From Noviherbaspirillum massiliense JC206 (lineage in GTDB: Bacteria > Pseudomonadota > Gammaproteobacteria > Burkholderiales > Burkholderiaceae_D): a stretch of 64,000 nt of DNA. Of this stretch, positions 19,688 through 28,438 are shown in pieces (position 1 is the stretch's first letter; every line of letters begins with the position of its first letter). The stretch is taken from the NCBI RefSeq assembly GCF_000312045.1, contig NZ_HE978634.1, positions 2,406,380 to 2,470,379 of the forward strand, written 5' to 3'. The translations under genes were made by a program, and so were the position numbers. Under the pieces are notes generated by a model that was not told the origin of the DNA, did no database searches, and saw nothing but the letters and a program-made list of their open reading frames with translations.

Positions 19688-20692
19688 TCAGCGCTTGTCC
19701 CAGAACGCCGCCATTCGCTTTCGCATGGCTTCATCCGGCAGCACGCCCAGGCCGGCGCGGCAATTCTCCTGCATGTGCTGCGGGCGGCTGGTGCCGGGAA
19801 TGGCGCAGGTGACGGCCGGATGGCTGACTACATACTTCAGCAGGATTTGCGCCCAGCTTTCGCAACCGATGTCGCCCGCCCATGGCGGCAGCGGCGCCTG
19901 GGCCAACCGGCGCAGCAAGCCGCCGCCGCCGAAAGGCTGGTTCACCAGCACCGCAATGCCGCGGTCGGCGGCAAGCGGCAGCAGGCTGCGCTCGGCCTCG
20001 CGCTCATCGAGTGAATAATTCAGCTGGACGAAATCCAGCTGCTCGTTGCGCATGATGGCTTCGAGCTCATCGTAGGCGCTGGCCGTGTAATGGGTAATGC
20101 CGAGATAGCGGATGCGCCCTTCTTCCTTCCACGCGCGCAGCGTCTGCAAGTGAGTGCGCCAGTCGATGAGGTTATGGATCTGCATCAGTTCGATGCGAGG
20201 ATCCTGCAGCAGGCGCATCGATTCCTGCATCTGCCGGATCCCTTCCTGCCGGCCGCGGGTCCATACCTTGGTGGCGACGAAGGCCTTGTCATGCGCCTTC
20301 AGCTCCGTCAGCAAATCGCCCACCACCGCTTCCGAACGGCCGTACATCGGTGAACTGTCGATCACCGACCCGCCGGAAGCAAACAGGATGCGCAACACGT
20401 CCAGCAAGGGTGCGCGCTCTTCCTGACCCGGCCCCACGTCGAAAGTCTGCCAGGTGCCGCAGCCGATGACGGCCAGGAGTTCACCGCTCGACGGAATGGC
20501 GCGTGTGTGCATGCGTTCGCTCCTGCCGGGCTCAGGGTTTGGCCCCGAAACCGCTTGCGTCGTGCCGCCAAAGCTCAGCGTGACGGCGGTGGCCATTGCA
20601 AGCCGCAGGAATTCGGCGCGGCTCATTGCATTGCCTGCCGCATGGAGGCGACGTGCGCCCCCGTCCTGATGCTGATGGGTACCCTGTCTCAT
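19688..20692 (-). CDS. Aldo/keto reductase with N-terminal export-like segment
   Basis: 334 residues. The first 50 include SRAEFLRLAMATAVTLSFGG, which resembles a twin-arginine signal but lacks the second Arg; the rest is a TIM-barrel aldo/keto reductase (GCGTW, VIDSSPMYGRSE, catalytic-type Asp/Tyr, then FVATKVWTRGR with Lys, and IPGTSRPQHMQEN in the cofactor region). The start at 20,692 is firm: ATG follows directly the stop of the upstream transporter and has AGGAGG eight bases before it. The enzyme may be exported folded with NADPH, but whether the imperfect motif works is uncertain. Substrate unknown. Confidence 0.85.
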   Translation of the reverse strand: MRQGTHQHQDGGARRLHAAGNAMSRAEFLRLAMATAVTLSFGGTTQAVSGPNPEPGRSERMHTRAIPSSGELLAVIGCGTWQTFDVGPGQEERAPLLDVLRILFASGGSVIDSSPMYGRSEAVVGDLLTELKAHDKAFVATKVWTRGRQEGIRQMQESMRLLQDPRIELMQIHNLIDWRTHLQTLRAWKEEGRIRYLGITHYTASAYDELEAIMRNEQLDFVQLNYSLDEREAERSLLPLAADRGIAVLVNQPFGGGGLLRRLAQAPLPPWAGDIGCESWAQILLKYVVSHPAVTCAIPGTSRPQHMQENCRAGLGVLPDEAMRKRMAAFWDKR

Positions 20693-22108
20693 TCAACATT
20701 CCTCCTGTCTCGTTCCCGATTGTCCGTTGCGCTGCGCGAGCTCATGCGTGATGACGCCTGCATTGCCACCGGCTCGCGCTCCGGCTTTCTTCGCCCGGCC
20801 TTCCTGTTGCCGGGCAAGCCAGGCTGACAACCAGATCCAGCATGCCGTCAACGGCAGGGAAAGCGCGGCCACGCCCGCAAAGCCGATGCCGGCTGCGGCC
20901 AGTCCCGTAAAGACCCAAGCGCTCACCGCGTCGCCGCCACGATACACCACGGTTTCGATCACGCTTTTCGCCTTGTATTTTGCTTCCCGGCTAATCACGG
21001 TAAACAGCACTTCGCGCCCGGGCCGGGAAACCGCAAAGTCGACAGCGCGCCTCATGCTCTGCGCCGCCACCAGCATGAAAAGCGTCGGCCACGCGGCGAT
21101 GCCGACAAAGGCGAACATGCCGGCAACAGGCAGCAAGGCGAGTGCTGTGCTCACGCCAAACCGGCGAATCAGCCGCCCGGTGACGAACAGCTGCAAGGCG
21201 ATCGTGAGGCAGGATGTGGCGAAATCGGCGATCGCGAACAGCCGGGTGCGCGAAGCGGTATCGGCAAGCGTCGACGCAACGATGCGGCCCTGCTCGAAAT
21301 ACAGGAAGGTCGAAGCGAAGGTGTGCAGCAGCAGGTACAACACGATGCCCAGCAGATAGCGTTCCTTCAGGATCAGCATGATCCCACCGAGGACACTGCC
21401 GCCTATTGCATCGTCCCGCGCCACAGGCTTTCTCGCAAGCGGCAGCGCCTGCTGCCCGGCATTGCCTGCATCAGCTGCAAGCGCAATTCCGCGGAAGCAT
21501 CGCACGGCGAGTTCGAGCAAGCCGGCCGCCAGCACCGTCAGCGTCGCCACACCGAGCTGCACCGACAGCACCGCAGCCAGTGCGGGGCCGGCAAGCGCGC
21601 CTGCCGTGCCGCCAGCGGCAATGAAGCCGAACAGGCGCCGCCCCTGCTCGCTGCTGAAATGGTCGGCAAGCACGCTCCAGAAAATGCTGACGACGAACAG
21701 GTTGAACACGCTGATCCAGACGAAGAAGATGCGCGACACCCAGAGTTCCTGCACCCCGGTCGCAAACAGCGCACCGAAGCCCAGGATGTTCAAGGCGAAG
21801 AAGCGATAGATGAGAGGAACGAAGCGGTGCGGTGGCCAGCGTGCAGCGAGCATGCCGAAGACCGGGACCAGTGCCAGCATCGTGATGAAAGTGGCGGTGA
21901 ACAGCCATTGCAGCCGGTTCGCGCCGCCCACGAGGCCAAGCGCATCGCGCAATGGACGCATCAGATAATAGCTGCACAGCAGGCAGAAGAAATAGGCAAA
22001 GCCGCATGCCACCGCAAGCGTTTCTTCGGAACGCAGGTCGACCACCCGCGCCAGCACGCGGTGCAGCCCGGAAAGTGCATCGGACCGTATTTTTGCGGGA
22101 ACAGGCAT
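20693..22108 (-). CDS. MFS/TLC-like (ATP:ADP carrier-type) transporter
   Basis: 471 residues, about 12 predicted membrane segments, hydrophilic C-terminal tail. The first part (FAYFFCLLCSYYLMRPLRDALG) and IFWSVLADHFSSEQGRRLFGFIAAGG resemble the NTP/NDP exchange transporter group found in free-living proteobacteria, distantly related to rickettsial and chlamydial nucleotide carriers. The substrate is not known. It is divergent from pncB with a 99-bp gap, and overlaps functionally with the following reductase gene through a shared ribosome binding site and abutting stop/start. Confidence 0.75.
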   Translation of the reverse strand: MPVPAKIRSDALSGLHRVLARVVDLRSEETLAVACGFAYFFCLLCSYYLMRPLRDALGLVGGANRLQWLFTATFITMLALVPVFGMLAARWPPHRFVPLIYRFFALNILGFGALFATGVQELWVSRIFFVWISVFNLFVVSIFWSVLADHFSSEQGRRLFGFIAAGGTAGALAGPALAAVLSVQLGVATLTVLAAGLLELAVRCFRGIALAADAGNAGQQALPLARKPVARDDAIGGSVLGGIMLILKERYLLGIVLYLLLHTFASTFLYFEQGRIVASTLADTASRTRLFAIADFATSCLTIALQLFVTGRLIRRFGVSTALALLPVAGMFAFVGIAAWPTLFMLVAAQSMRRAVDFAVSRPGREVLFTVISREAKYKAKSVIETVVYRGGDAVSAWVFTGLAAAGIGFAGVAALSLPLTACWIWLSAWLARQQEGRAKKAGARAGGNAGVITHELAQRNGQSGTRQEEC

Positions 22109-22207
22109 GGTCGGCGTGAATTAGTGCAGAGAGTTATCATCTGTTCGACTGATGGCGTCGCAATGCGTTTCGATGTCAGCATGTCGCCCGCCTTTTGAGG
22201 AGACTGG

Positions 22208-23395
22208 ATGGAACCGATCGTGCGCAGCCTGCTGGAAACCGACCTGTACAAATTCACCATGTGGCAGGCGCTGCTGCACAGCCATCCGGGCGCACAGACG
22301 GAATATGTCTTTACCTGCCGCAATACTCCGGCCTATCCGCTCGCGGAACTCGCCAGCGAGGTGGAGCGGGAACTGGATCATCTCTGCTCGCTGTCCTTTC
22401 GCGACGAAGAACTGGCTTACCTGCGCAGCCTGCGCTACATCAAGAGCGACTTCGTCGATTTCCTGACCATCTTCCGCTTCCAGCGCAAATTCATTACGGT
22501 CAGCACCGAGGGCCTGGAGCTGCGCATCCGTGCATGCGGGCCGCAGGTGCACGTGATGGGCTTTGAAATTTTTGTGCTGTACATCGTCAATGAACTGTAT
22601 TTCCGGCGGTTCGACCGGGAAGCCGCACTGAGCGAAGCGCGCAAGCGGCTGGCCGGCAAGATCGCCATGCTGCGCGAATTCGCGAACGAACCGCCGAAAC
22701 GCAATCCCTTTGAGTTCTCCGACTTCGGCACGCGCCGCCGCTTTTCCGGCGACTGGCAGGATGAAGTGGTTTCCACGCTCGCGCGCGAAGTGCCGCAATG
22801 GTTCAAGGGGACGTCGAATGTCTACCTGGCATGGAAGCATGGCTTGGTGCCGATGGGAACCATGGCGCATGAATACCTGCAGTCCTACCAGGCCTTCGGC
22901 GTGCGCCTGCGCGACTTCCAGAAGGCGGCGCTGGAGGACTGGGTGCAGGAGTACCGCGGCGATCTTGGGACAGCCCTGACCGACGTGGTGGGCATGGATG
23001 CCTTCCTGGCGGATTTCGACTTGTATTTCGCCAAGCTCTTTGATGGCTTGCGGCATGACTCGGGCGATCCGGTGGCATGGGGTGAAAAGGCCCTCGCCCA
23101 TTACGCGAAGCTGCGCATCGATGCCAACACCAAGCGCCTGGTGTTTTCCGATGCGCTCGATTTTCCGCGCGCCTTTTCCCTGTACCGCCATTTCGCCGAC
23201 CGCGCCACGACGGTGTTCGGCATCGGTACCAATCTGACCAACGACACCGGCATACCGGCCCTGAACATCGTGATGAAACTGGTTGCTTGCAACGGCCAGC
23301 CGGTGGCCAAGCTGTCCGACACACCGGGCAAGACCCAGAGCACCGATCCCACTTTCATTGCCTACCTGCGCCAGGTCTTCCACCACAGCAGCTGA
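22208..23395 (+). CDS. pncB: Nicotinate phosphoribosyltransferase
   Basis: First step of the Preiss-Handler NAD salvage route: nicotinate plus PRPP (with ATP) to nicotinate mononucleotide. 395 residues starting with the family signature [38 protein letters not shown] and [14 protein letters not shown] are conserved, and [10 protein letters not shown] binds phosphate. GAGGAG stands seven bases before the ATG. It is divergent from a nucleotide-carrier-like transporter. Confidence 0.96.
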   Translation: MEPIVRSLLETDLYKFTMWQALLHSHPGAQTEYVFTCRNTPAYPLAELASEVERELDHLCSLSFRDEELAYLRSLRYIKSDFVDFLTIFRFQRKFITVSTEGLELRIRACGPQVHVMGFEIFVLYIVNELYFRRFDREAALSEARKRLAGKIAMLREFANEPPKRNPFEFSDFGTRRRFSGDWQDEVVSTLAREVPQWFKGTSNVYLAWKHGLVPMGTMAHEYLQSYQAFGVRLRDFQKAALEDWVQEYRGDLGTALTDVVGMDAFLADFDLYFAKLFDGLRHDSGDPVAWGEKALAHYAKLRIDANTKRLVFSDALDFPRAFSLYRHFADRATTVFGIGTNLTNDTGIPALNIVMKLVACNGQPVAKLSDTPGKTQSTDPTFIAYLRQVFHHSS

Positions 23396-23428
23396 GCTTT
23401 CGGTTCGGAAAATACCTGCTGAACGCGC

Positions 23429-23863
23429 TCAGGCTCGCGTCTCTGCCCATGCAACGATGTGGGGCGCATCCATTGCGCCCGCCTGGCGCGCGACTTCGCT
23501 GCCGCCTCTGAACAACGCGAGCGTGGGAATGCTGCGGATGGCATAACGCGCCGCCACGTCCTGCGCCTCCTCGGTATTCACTTTGACCACGCGCACGGCA
23601 GGCTCCAGATGTTGCGCCGCCTGTTCATAGGCAGGCGCCATCATGCGACAGGGGCCGCACCACGGCGCCCAGAAATCCACCAGTACGGGAATGCCGCTGC
23701 GCGCGATGTGTTTCATGAAGCGAGGGCCGTTCAATTCCACTGGATGGCCAGTGAACAAAGCGTGCTTGCACTTGCCGCAGGTCGGTTTGTCATTGAGTTT
23801 GCCGTCCGGAACACGATTGACCGCATCGCAATGCGGGCAGACAACATGCAGGGAGTCTTCCAT
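23429..23863 (-). CDS. trxC: Thioredoxin 2 (zinc-ribbon thioredoxin)
   Basis: 144 residues: N-terminal zinc ribbon with two CXXC pairs (C9PHC12 and C29GKC32), then a thioredoxin fold with the redox centre W68-C69-G-P-C72. This domain order defines TrxC, a cytoplasmic disulfide reductase often induced by peroxide through OxyR; no OxyR site was identified here. It is convergent with pncB. Confidence 0.96.
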   Translation of the reverse strand: MEDSLHVVCPHCDAVNRVPDGKLNDKPTCGKCKHALFTGHPVELNGPRFMKHIARSGIPVLVDFWAPWCGPCRMMAPAYEQAAQHLEPAVRVVKVNTEEAQDVAARYAIRSIPTLALFRGGSEVARQAGAMDAPHIVAWAETRA

Positions 23864-24194
23864 GGGATTCCTTCATGAAAATGCACAGCTGATTCCTTCG
23901 AATCGTTCGACAACCAGCAAGCGGGAATTTTCCTTTTGCTGCAAAACGAAGCCCGGCACGCCTCCGGCATCGACTGCTTGCCGAGGAATAGGAAAGGATC
24001 ACGCCGGGAAGTTGAACATCGTTGCCCGAAGGCCTTCTAAACCAGTCATGAATTAACGAAGCCCGTCCCGGGACTTCTCCCGATGCGAAAGCAAGCGCAT
24101 CAAGCTCCCGCGGACTTCTGCACCGGCACAGGGCAAGGAACCGCGACTTCCCCTTTCAGTCAACAGGATTTCCATCTTCGACAGGAGCACCATC
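23864..24194. other. Intergenic region trxC / alcohol dehydrogenase (331 bp)
   Basis: Divergent intergenic region. I see no gene with coding character. Promoters for both flanking genes are expected here. ACAGGAGCACCATC just before the downstream ATG provides its ribosome binding site. Confidence 0.6.
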
Positions 24195-25262
24195 ATGCTG
24201 CGTTCATTCGGTTACGGCGCCACTTCTGCAACATCGCCACTTGCCATGCTGCGCTTCGAGCGCCGCGAACCCGGGCCGCAGGATGTGCAGATCGAGATCC
24301 TGTACTGCGGCGTCTGCCATTCCGACCTGCACACCGCGCGCAATGAATGGGGCAACACGCTCTATCCCGTTGTTCCCGGCCATGAAATCATCGGGCGCGT
24401 GACCAAGGTCGGCAGTGAAGTCACGCGCTTCAAGGAAGGCGATATGGCGGGCGTGGGCTGCATCGTCGATTCCTGCCAGCACTGCAGCGCCTGTGCCGAA
24501 GGCCTGGAGCAATACTGCGAAAACGGTTTCGTCGGCACCTACAACGGTGAAGAAATGCATACCGGCGGCATGACTTACGGCGGCTATGCCAACAATATCG
24601 TGGTCAAGGAACACTTCGTGCTGAAGGTGTCCGACAAGCTGGACCCGGCCGCGGCGGCGCCGCTGCTGTGCGCCGGCATCACCACCTATTCCCCCCTGCG
24701 TCACTGGCAAGTCGGCAAGGGCAAGAAGGTCGGCATCGTCGGCCTTGGCGGACTTGGCCACATGGGTCTCAAGCTTGCGCATGCGATGGGCGCGCATGTC
24801 GTGTTGTTCACCACTTCGCCGGACAAGCGGGAAGATGCGCGGCGGCTCGGCGCAGACGAAGTCGTGGTATCGAAGAATGCGCAGGAAATGGCTGCACATG
24901 AAAACAGCTTCGATTTCATCCTGGATACGGTAGCGGCAGCGCACAGCCTGGATGCCTACCTGGTGCTGCTGAAGCGCGAAGGCACGCTGACCCTGGTCGG
25001 CGCGCCCGAACATCCGCATCCCTCGCCGCAAGTATTCAACCTGATCATGAAGCGGCGCAGCCTTGCCGGCTCGCTGATCGGCGGTATCCGGGAAACCCAG
25101 GAAATGCTCGACTTCTGCGCGGAGCGCGGCATCGTCTCCGACATCGAATTGATCCCGATCCAGAAAATCAACGAAGCCTACGAGCGCATGCTCAAGAGCG
25201 ACGTGAAATATCGCTTCGTGATCGACATGGCCTCCCTGAACAACGAAGCCAAGGCAGCCTAG
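24195..25262 (+). CDS. Zinc-dependent NAD(P) alcohol dehydrogenase (YahK/Ahr-like)
   Basis: 355-residue medium-chain dehydrogenase that reduces aldehydes. The catalytic zinc motif is YCGVCHSDLH with GHEIIG, the structural zinc site is CQHCSACAEGLEQYC, and the cofactor motif GLGGLGHMG precedes TTSPDKREDARRLGADE, where the Ser/Lys pattern suggests NADP(H). This subgroup (YahK, Ahr, cinnamyl-alcohol-dehydrogenase-like) handles broad aldehyde substrates. AGGAG lies eight bases before the ATG. Monocistronic by layout. Confidence 0.93.
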   Translation: MLRSFGYGATSATSPLAMLRFERREPGPQDVQIEILYCGVCHSDLHTARNEWGNTLYPVVPGHEIIGRVTKVGSEVTRFKEGDMAGVGCIVDSCQHCSACAEGLEQYCENGFVGTYNGEEMHTGGMTYGGYANNIVVKEHFVLKVSDKLDPAAAAPLLCAGITTYSPLRHWQVGKGKKVGIVGLGGLGHMGLKLAHAMGAHVVLFTTSPDKREDARRLGADEVVVSKNAQEMAAHENSFDFILDTVAAAHSLDAYLVLLKREGTLTLVGAPEHPHPSPQVFNLIMKRRSLAGSLIGGIRETQEMLDFCAERGIVSDIELIPIQKINEAYERMLKSDVKYRFVIDMASLNNEAKAA

Positions 25263-25323
25263 CGCCTGCTCGTACCATCTCCGCATGCCTGTTCCGCTTA
25301 CCCACATTTATTGTGGCCAATTC

Positions 25324-25332
25324 TGTGGATAA
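25324..25332 (-). promoter_or_regulatory. Single consensus DnaA box
   Basis: TGTGGATAA is the exact complement of the DnaA box TTATCCACA. It is isolated, with no cluster of further boxes or AT-rich unwinding region, so it is not an origin; it could be chance or a DnaA-regulated site. Confidence 0.3.
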
Positions 25333-25408
25333 CCGAGAACAAGCTTGCTTATCTACATGATCCGAAAGGAAATTTCACCCTTGATGAAAATCAAGGCATT
25401 GTTCTCGC

Positions 25409-25657
25409 TCATGGCCAGGGCATGGGGTTGGTAGGGATGAATGGCTCCGATTCGTTGGGGGCTGGCGGCGCTTCGGCTTCGCCGTCACCCAGTTTCGGTC
25501 CCAGGATTTCGCCCAGTTCGCGCCGGGATTGGCGGAAATCGGAATCGAGCAAGGGGAATTCCGGTTTCGGCCAGTTTTCGATTGCCCATCTGACCATGTC
25601 GTCGAAACGTTGCGTCAGTTCGGCTGCATATTTATCGCATTCCTCTTTTGTTGCCAT
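25409..25657 (-). CDS. Small conserved-looking acidic protein, function unknown
   Basis: 82 residues from the ATG at 25,657; CAGG lies about nine bases upstream, a better fit than the ATG at 25,666, which would abut that sequence. The N-terminal half is charged and helical (EECDKYAAELTQRFDDMVRWAIENWP), the C-terminal half is Pro/Glu-rich. No transmembrane or metal-binding motif. Codon use looks like real coding sequence. Not recognised. A 7-bp hairpin (CCTTGAT-GAAA-ATCAAGG, 25,379-25,396) follows the stop. Confidence 0.6.
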   Translation of the reverse strand: MATKEECDKYAAELTQRFDDMVRWAIENWPKPEFPLLDSDFRQSRRELGEILGPKLGDGEAEAPPAPNESEPFIPTNPMPWP

Positions 25658-25837
25658 TGCATTCATCCTGTTTCAAAACGGATAAGTAGGACTGCGTTTT
25701 GCGTGCCACGTTCGCGTGAAATTTGCACATCAGCGGTGTCGGTCGGTCGCCACGCCGTACCGGCTCTCCGACATGGAAAGTCTTAATGCGTGTAAACTCC
25801 TGCATCTTTTATTTCGGCGATCCCGTCGAATTTCAGC

Positions 25838-27031
25838 ATGCAAGTATTTCGCACAAAACCGCTTGCCCATTGGCTGCAAGGATTCCTGCCCCATTCAATC
25901 TCAGTTGGCATCACTGAAAGAATCCGCGCCGGCTGCGGCGCATTAATTGGCATTTTCTTGACAGGACTGCTCAGCGCACTGGTTTTCGGTCCTTCGACAG
26001 CCCTGCCCTTGCTGATTGCCCCGATCGGCGCGTCCGCCGTCCTCCTGTTTGCCGTGCCGACAAGCCCATTGGCCCAGCCTTGGTCCATCATCGGCGGCAA
26101 CATGGTTTCGGCCGCGGTCGGCGTGACTTGTGCCAGCCTGATCCATGACCCGAGTTTTGCCGCAGCGGCGGCGGTTGCATGCGCCATTGCGGCGATGTTT
26201 GCCCTGCGCTGCCTGCACCCGCCGGGCGGTGCCATCGCACTGAGTGCCGTCCTGGGGGGACCGGCAATCCACTCCATGGGTTACCGCTTCATTATTTCTC
26301 CGGTAGGAATCAATTCCCTGCTGCTGCTGACTGTGGCGATCCTGTTCAACAATGGCACCCGTCGGCGTTATCCCCATGCACCGCATCTCGACCACAAGAA
26401 TACGCACGGCACTGCCGATGCCAAGTCCGCTGACCGCATCGGCTTTACGCCTGCCGACCTGGAAGACGTGCTCAAGCAATACAACCAGGTCCTGGATGTA
26501 AGCCGCGACGAACTCGAATCATTGTTCATGCAGACGGAAATGCATGCCTACCGCCGCCGCTTCGGCGAAATCACCTGCGGCGACATCATGTCGCGCGACC
26601 TGGTTGCGGTCGAATTCGGCACCCCGCTCGCGGAAACCTGGTCGCTGATGCGCAAGCATCATCTCAAGGTGCTGCCAGTGATCGATCAGGCGCGCAGGGT
26701 CATAGGCATGATTGGCATCGACAATTTCCTGAGCCATGCCAGTCTGGACATGTACGACGGCTTCGAAGCGAAGCTGCGCCGCTTCATCCGAGGCAGCAGG
26801 CGCTTGAAGGCGGTCAAGCCGCAAGTGGCGGGCCAGATCATGACGAAGCCGGTCATCACCGCCGGCATCAACATGCATGTCGTGGAGCTGGTGCCGATAT
26901 TGACGGATACCGGCCTGCACCACATTCCCATCATTGACGAGGAAAGGCGGCTTGCAGGAATGGTGTCGCAATCGGATCTGATTTCCGCCCTCTACCGAGG
27001 TCCCCTGCTCGACTCCCGCAAGGCAGCCTGA
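25838..27031 (+). CDS. HPP family membrane protein with C-terminal CBS pair
   Basis: 397 residues. Residues about 30-190 contain four or five membrane segments with the diagnostic RCLHPPGGA motif of the HPP family; related proteins in cyanobacteria and plants are reported nitrite transporters. Residues about 240-390 form two CBS domains (ITCGDIMSRDLVAVEFGTPL ... HHLKVLPVID and AGQIMTKPVITAGINM ... LHHIPIID), which usually bind adenine nucleotides and gate a partner domain. The fusion suggests a transporter regulated by energy charge; substrate unknown. Confidence 0.88.
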   Translation: MQVFRTKPLAHWLQGFLPHSISVGITERIRAGCGALIGIFLTGLLSALVFGPSTALPLLIAPIGASAVLLFAVPTSPLAQPWSIIGGNMVSAAVGVTCASLIHDPSFAAAAAVACAIAAMFALRCLHPPGGAIALSAVLGGPAIHSMGYRFIISPVGINSLLLLTVAILFNNGTRRRYPHAPHLDHKNTHGTADAKSADRIGFTPADLEDVLKQYNQVLDVSRDELESLFMQTEMHAYRRRFGEITCGDIMSRDLVAVEFGTPLAETWSLMRKHHLKVLPVIDQARRVIGMIGIDNFLSHASLDMYDGFEAKLRRFIRGSRRLKAVKPQVAGQIMTKPVITAGINMHVVELVPILTDTGLHHIPIIDEERRLAGMVSQSDLISALYRGPLLDSRKAA

Positions 27032-27068
27032 GCGGAACTGGAAGGAACGGCAGACCGGCTGGTGCGGG

Positions 27069-27263
27069 TCAGGGCTTATTGCCTTGCGGCTTCTGTTCCA
27101 GCTTGCCCGGATCGGGCCTGATCTCGTTGAGCTGGCTCACTTCATTGGCTGGCATGCCGGAGGGCATGCCGATATCGTCGATGCCGATCGGATTGTCTTC
27201 AGTCCGGGCGGCTTGCTGGTCCGCCTTGCCCAGTTCCTCGATAGGCTTGTGGTGCTGATTCAT
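27069..27263 (-). CDS. Small hydrophilic protein, function unknown (64 aa)
   Basis: Starts at ATG 27,263 with GGAG six bases upstream; a longer reading to 27,338 has no such site. The protein is charged and Pro/Asn-rich (MNQHHKPIEELGKADQQ at the N-terminus), no membrane segment or Cys, and is probably disordered. It lies 75 bp after another small gene on the same strand, so the two may form a unit. Not recognised. Confidence 0.6.
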   Translation of the reverse strand: MNQHHKPIEELGKADQQAARTEDNPIGIDDIGMPSGMPANEVSQLNEIRPDPGKLEQKPQGNKP

Positions 27264-27338
27264 GCCCGTCTCCAAAAAATGTCGATGCATTGCCGCCACG
27301 ATGTTCCGGCCCTTTTTTCCGGCACTTGCACCGGACAA

Positions 27339-27512
27339 TCAGACTGGCTCTTCCGCAGGCATCCGGATCTGCTCGCAGATGACCGGATCGGGATGCGGCG
27401 GAGGTTCCTCGTCAGGCTCCTCGGGATCTTCTCCCGGCAGCGGCTCTTCTTCCGGAATGGGTGCCTTGTGTCCACGCAAGACATCTGCCGGCTTGATCCA
27501 TCCTGTGCTCAT
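27339..27512 (-). CDS. Small acidic proline-rich protein (57 aa)
   Basis: ATG at 27,512 preceded by AAGGAG with seven-base spacing, an excellent initiation site. The product is MSTGWIKPADVLRGHKAP followed by a Glu/Pro-rich stretch (EEEPLPGEDPEEPDEEPPP) and a single Cys near the end. Highly acidic and probably disordered. Larger readings of this frame extend upstream into non-coding sequence and should be discarded. Function unknown. Confidence 0.6.
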   Translation of the reverse strand: MSTGWIKPADVLRGHKAPIPEEEPLPGEDPEEPDEEPPPHPDPVICEQIRMPAEEPV

Positions 27513-27870
27513 TGGCTTGCTCCTTCCAGCTGTGCGGAAAACATGCGCAGACGTACCTATGTGAGTGCCGCGCCCGGGCGGGAGTTCAATCCGCCCTGAC
27601 CGACATCTGCTTGCACGACCCGCGCAGATTTCAGTTCCGACTTGCAAGTGCTGCCACCGCACATCTTGCGCAAGGGAACATGTCGGGCGGACTGATTGCT
27701 TTACGGGTTTTGAAACCTTGCCAGAACTATCGGAGGCACGGCCTATCATATTGATACATCCTTTTCCACAATGGACATCAGGCCCGACTGTCGATAAACG
27801 CACATCCCGGGAGACGGCCTTCTGCATGAAGAATGGCCGCATCGATATGCAACGCCGAAAGGAGATTGGC
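27513..27870. other. Divergent intergenic region (358 bp)
   Basis: Lies between divergent small genes and should hold promoters for both. It contains a hairpin GGGCGG / CCGCCC (27,576-27,596). No convincing -35/-10 pair or further gene was found; the ORF that crosses it in the plus direction is an upstream extension of the gene at 27,871. Confidence 0.5.
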
Positions 27871-28326
27871 ATGGCACAGGAACCAAGACACTTAATGGAA
27901 GAAGCCGATATCGGAAGCGGAGAAAAATCACCTGGACAACGAGATATCGAGCAAGCGGAACAATCCCTCAGCAAACCGCCCGAAGAGCCGCCGCTGGACG
28001 GCAGCCATCTTCACCAGGTGATCGAGGAACAGAAATATGCTGACCAGCGGCCGACGCAGGAAGAACAGCGGCCAAGGCGCGCAGGTGCAGGCGATGGGGA
28101 ATCGAATCTGCCGGGGCGCATCTTGCAGAGCGGGACGCATATCGCGCGCATTCTTGCCATGAAGCAGCCGGACGAAACGTATGAAGCCCAGGTATTCGTG
28201 CGCCTCACGCGCGAACCCGAGGTCGCGGAAACTTATATTCCTGCCGGCACCTTCGGTTCGGAATCCGATGCATGGGCAGCTGCCGAACAAAGGGCGAGAC
28301 GCGCCTTCGCCGAACATGAATTCTGA
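27871..28326 (+). CDS. Hydrophilic protein of unknown function (151 aa)
   Basis: Start at ATG 27,871, behind AAAGGAG with seven-base spacing. Residues 1-85 are charged, Glu/Gln/Pro-rich and low-complexity, probably disordered. Residues about 85-151 look folded: GRILQSGTHIARILAMKQ, then YEAQVFVRLTREP, YIPAGTF and a helix WAAAEQRARRAFAEHEF. No signal peptide or cysteine. It is divergent from the two small genes and upstream of a lipoprotein phosphatase. Not recognised. Confidence 0.7.
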   Translation: MAQEPRHLMEEADIGSGEKSPGQRDIEQAEQSLSKPPEEPPLDGSHLHQVIEEQKYADQRPTQEEQRPRRAGAGDGESNLPGRILQSGTHIARILAMKQPDETYEAQVFVRLTREPEVAETYIPAGTFGSESDAWAAAEQRARRAFAEHEF

Positions 28327-28438
28327 CGCGAAGCCAGGATCAGACACCCATTCCTATTGAAAAGATGCCGGTCATCAGCCGCCGCATTGCCAGAGGCCGC
28401 TGAAGCTTCTATCCTTTTGGCAAAAAAGGAGAACAAGC

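Noticed and set aside
25324-25332. Chromosome origin suggested by a perfect DnaA box
   Set aside because: Single box without a cluster, dnaA/dnaN/parA neighbours or AT-rich element.
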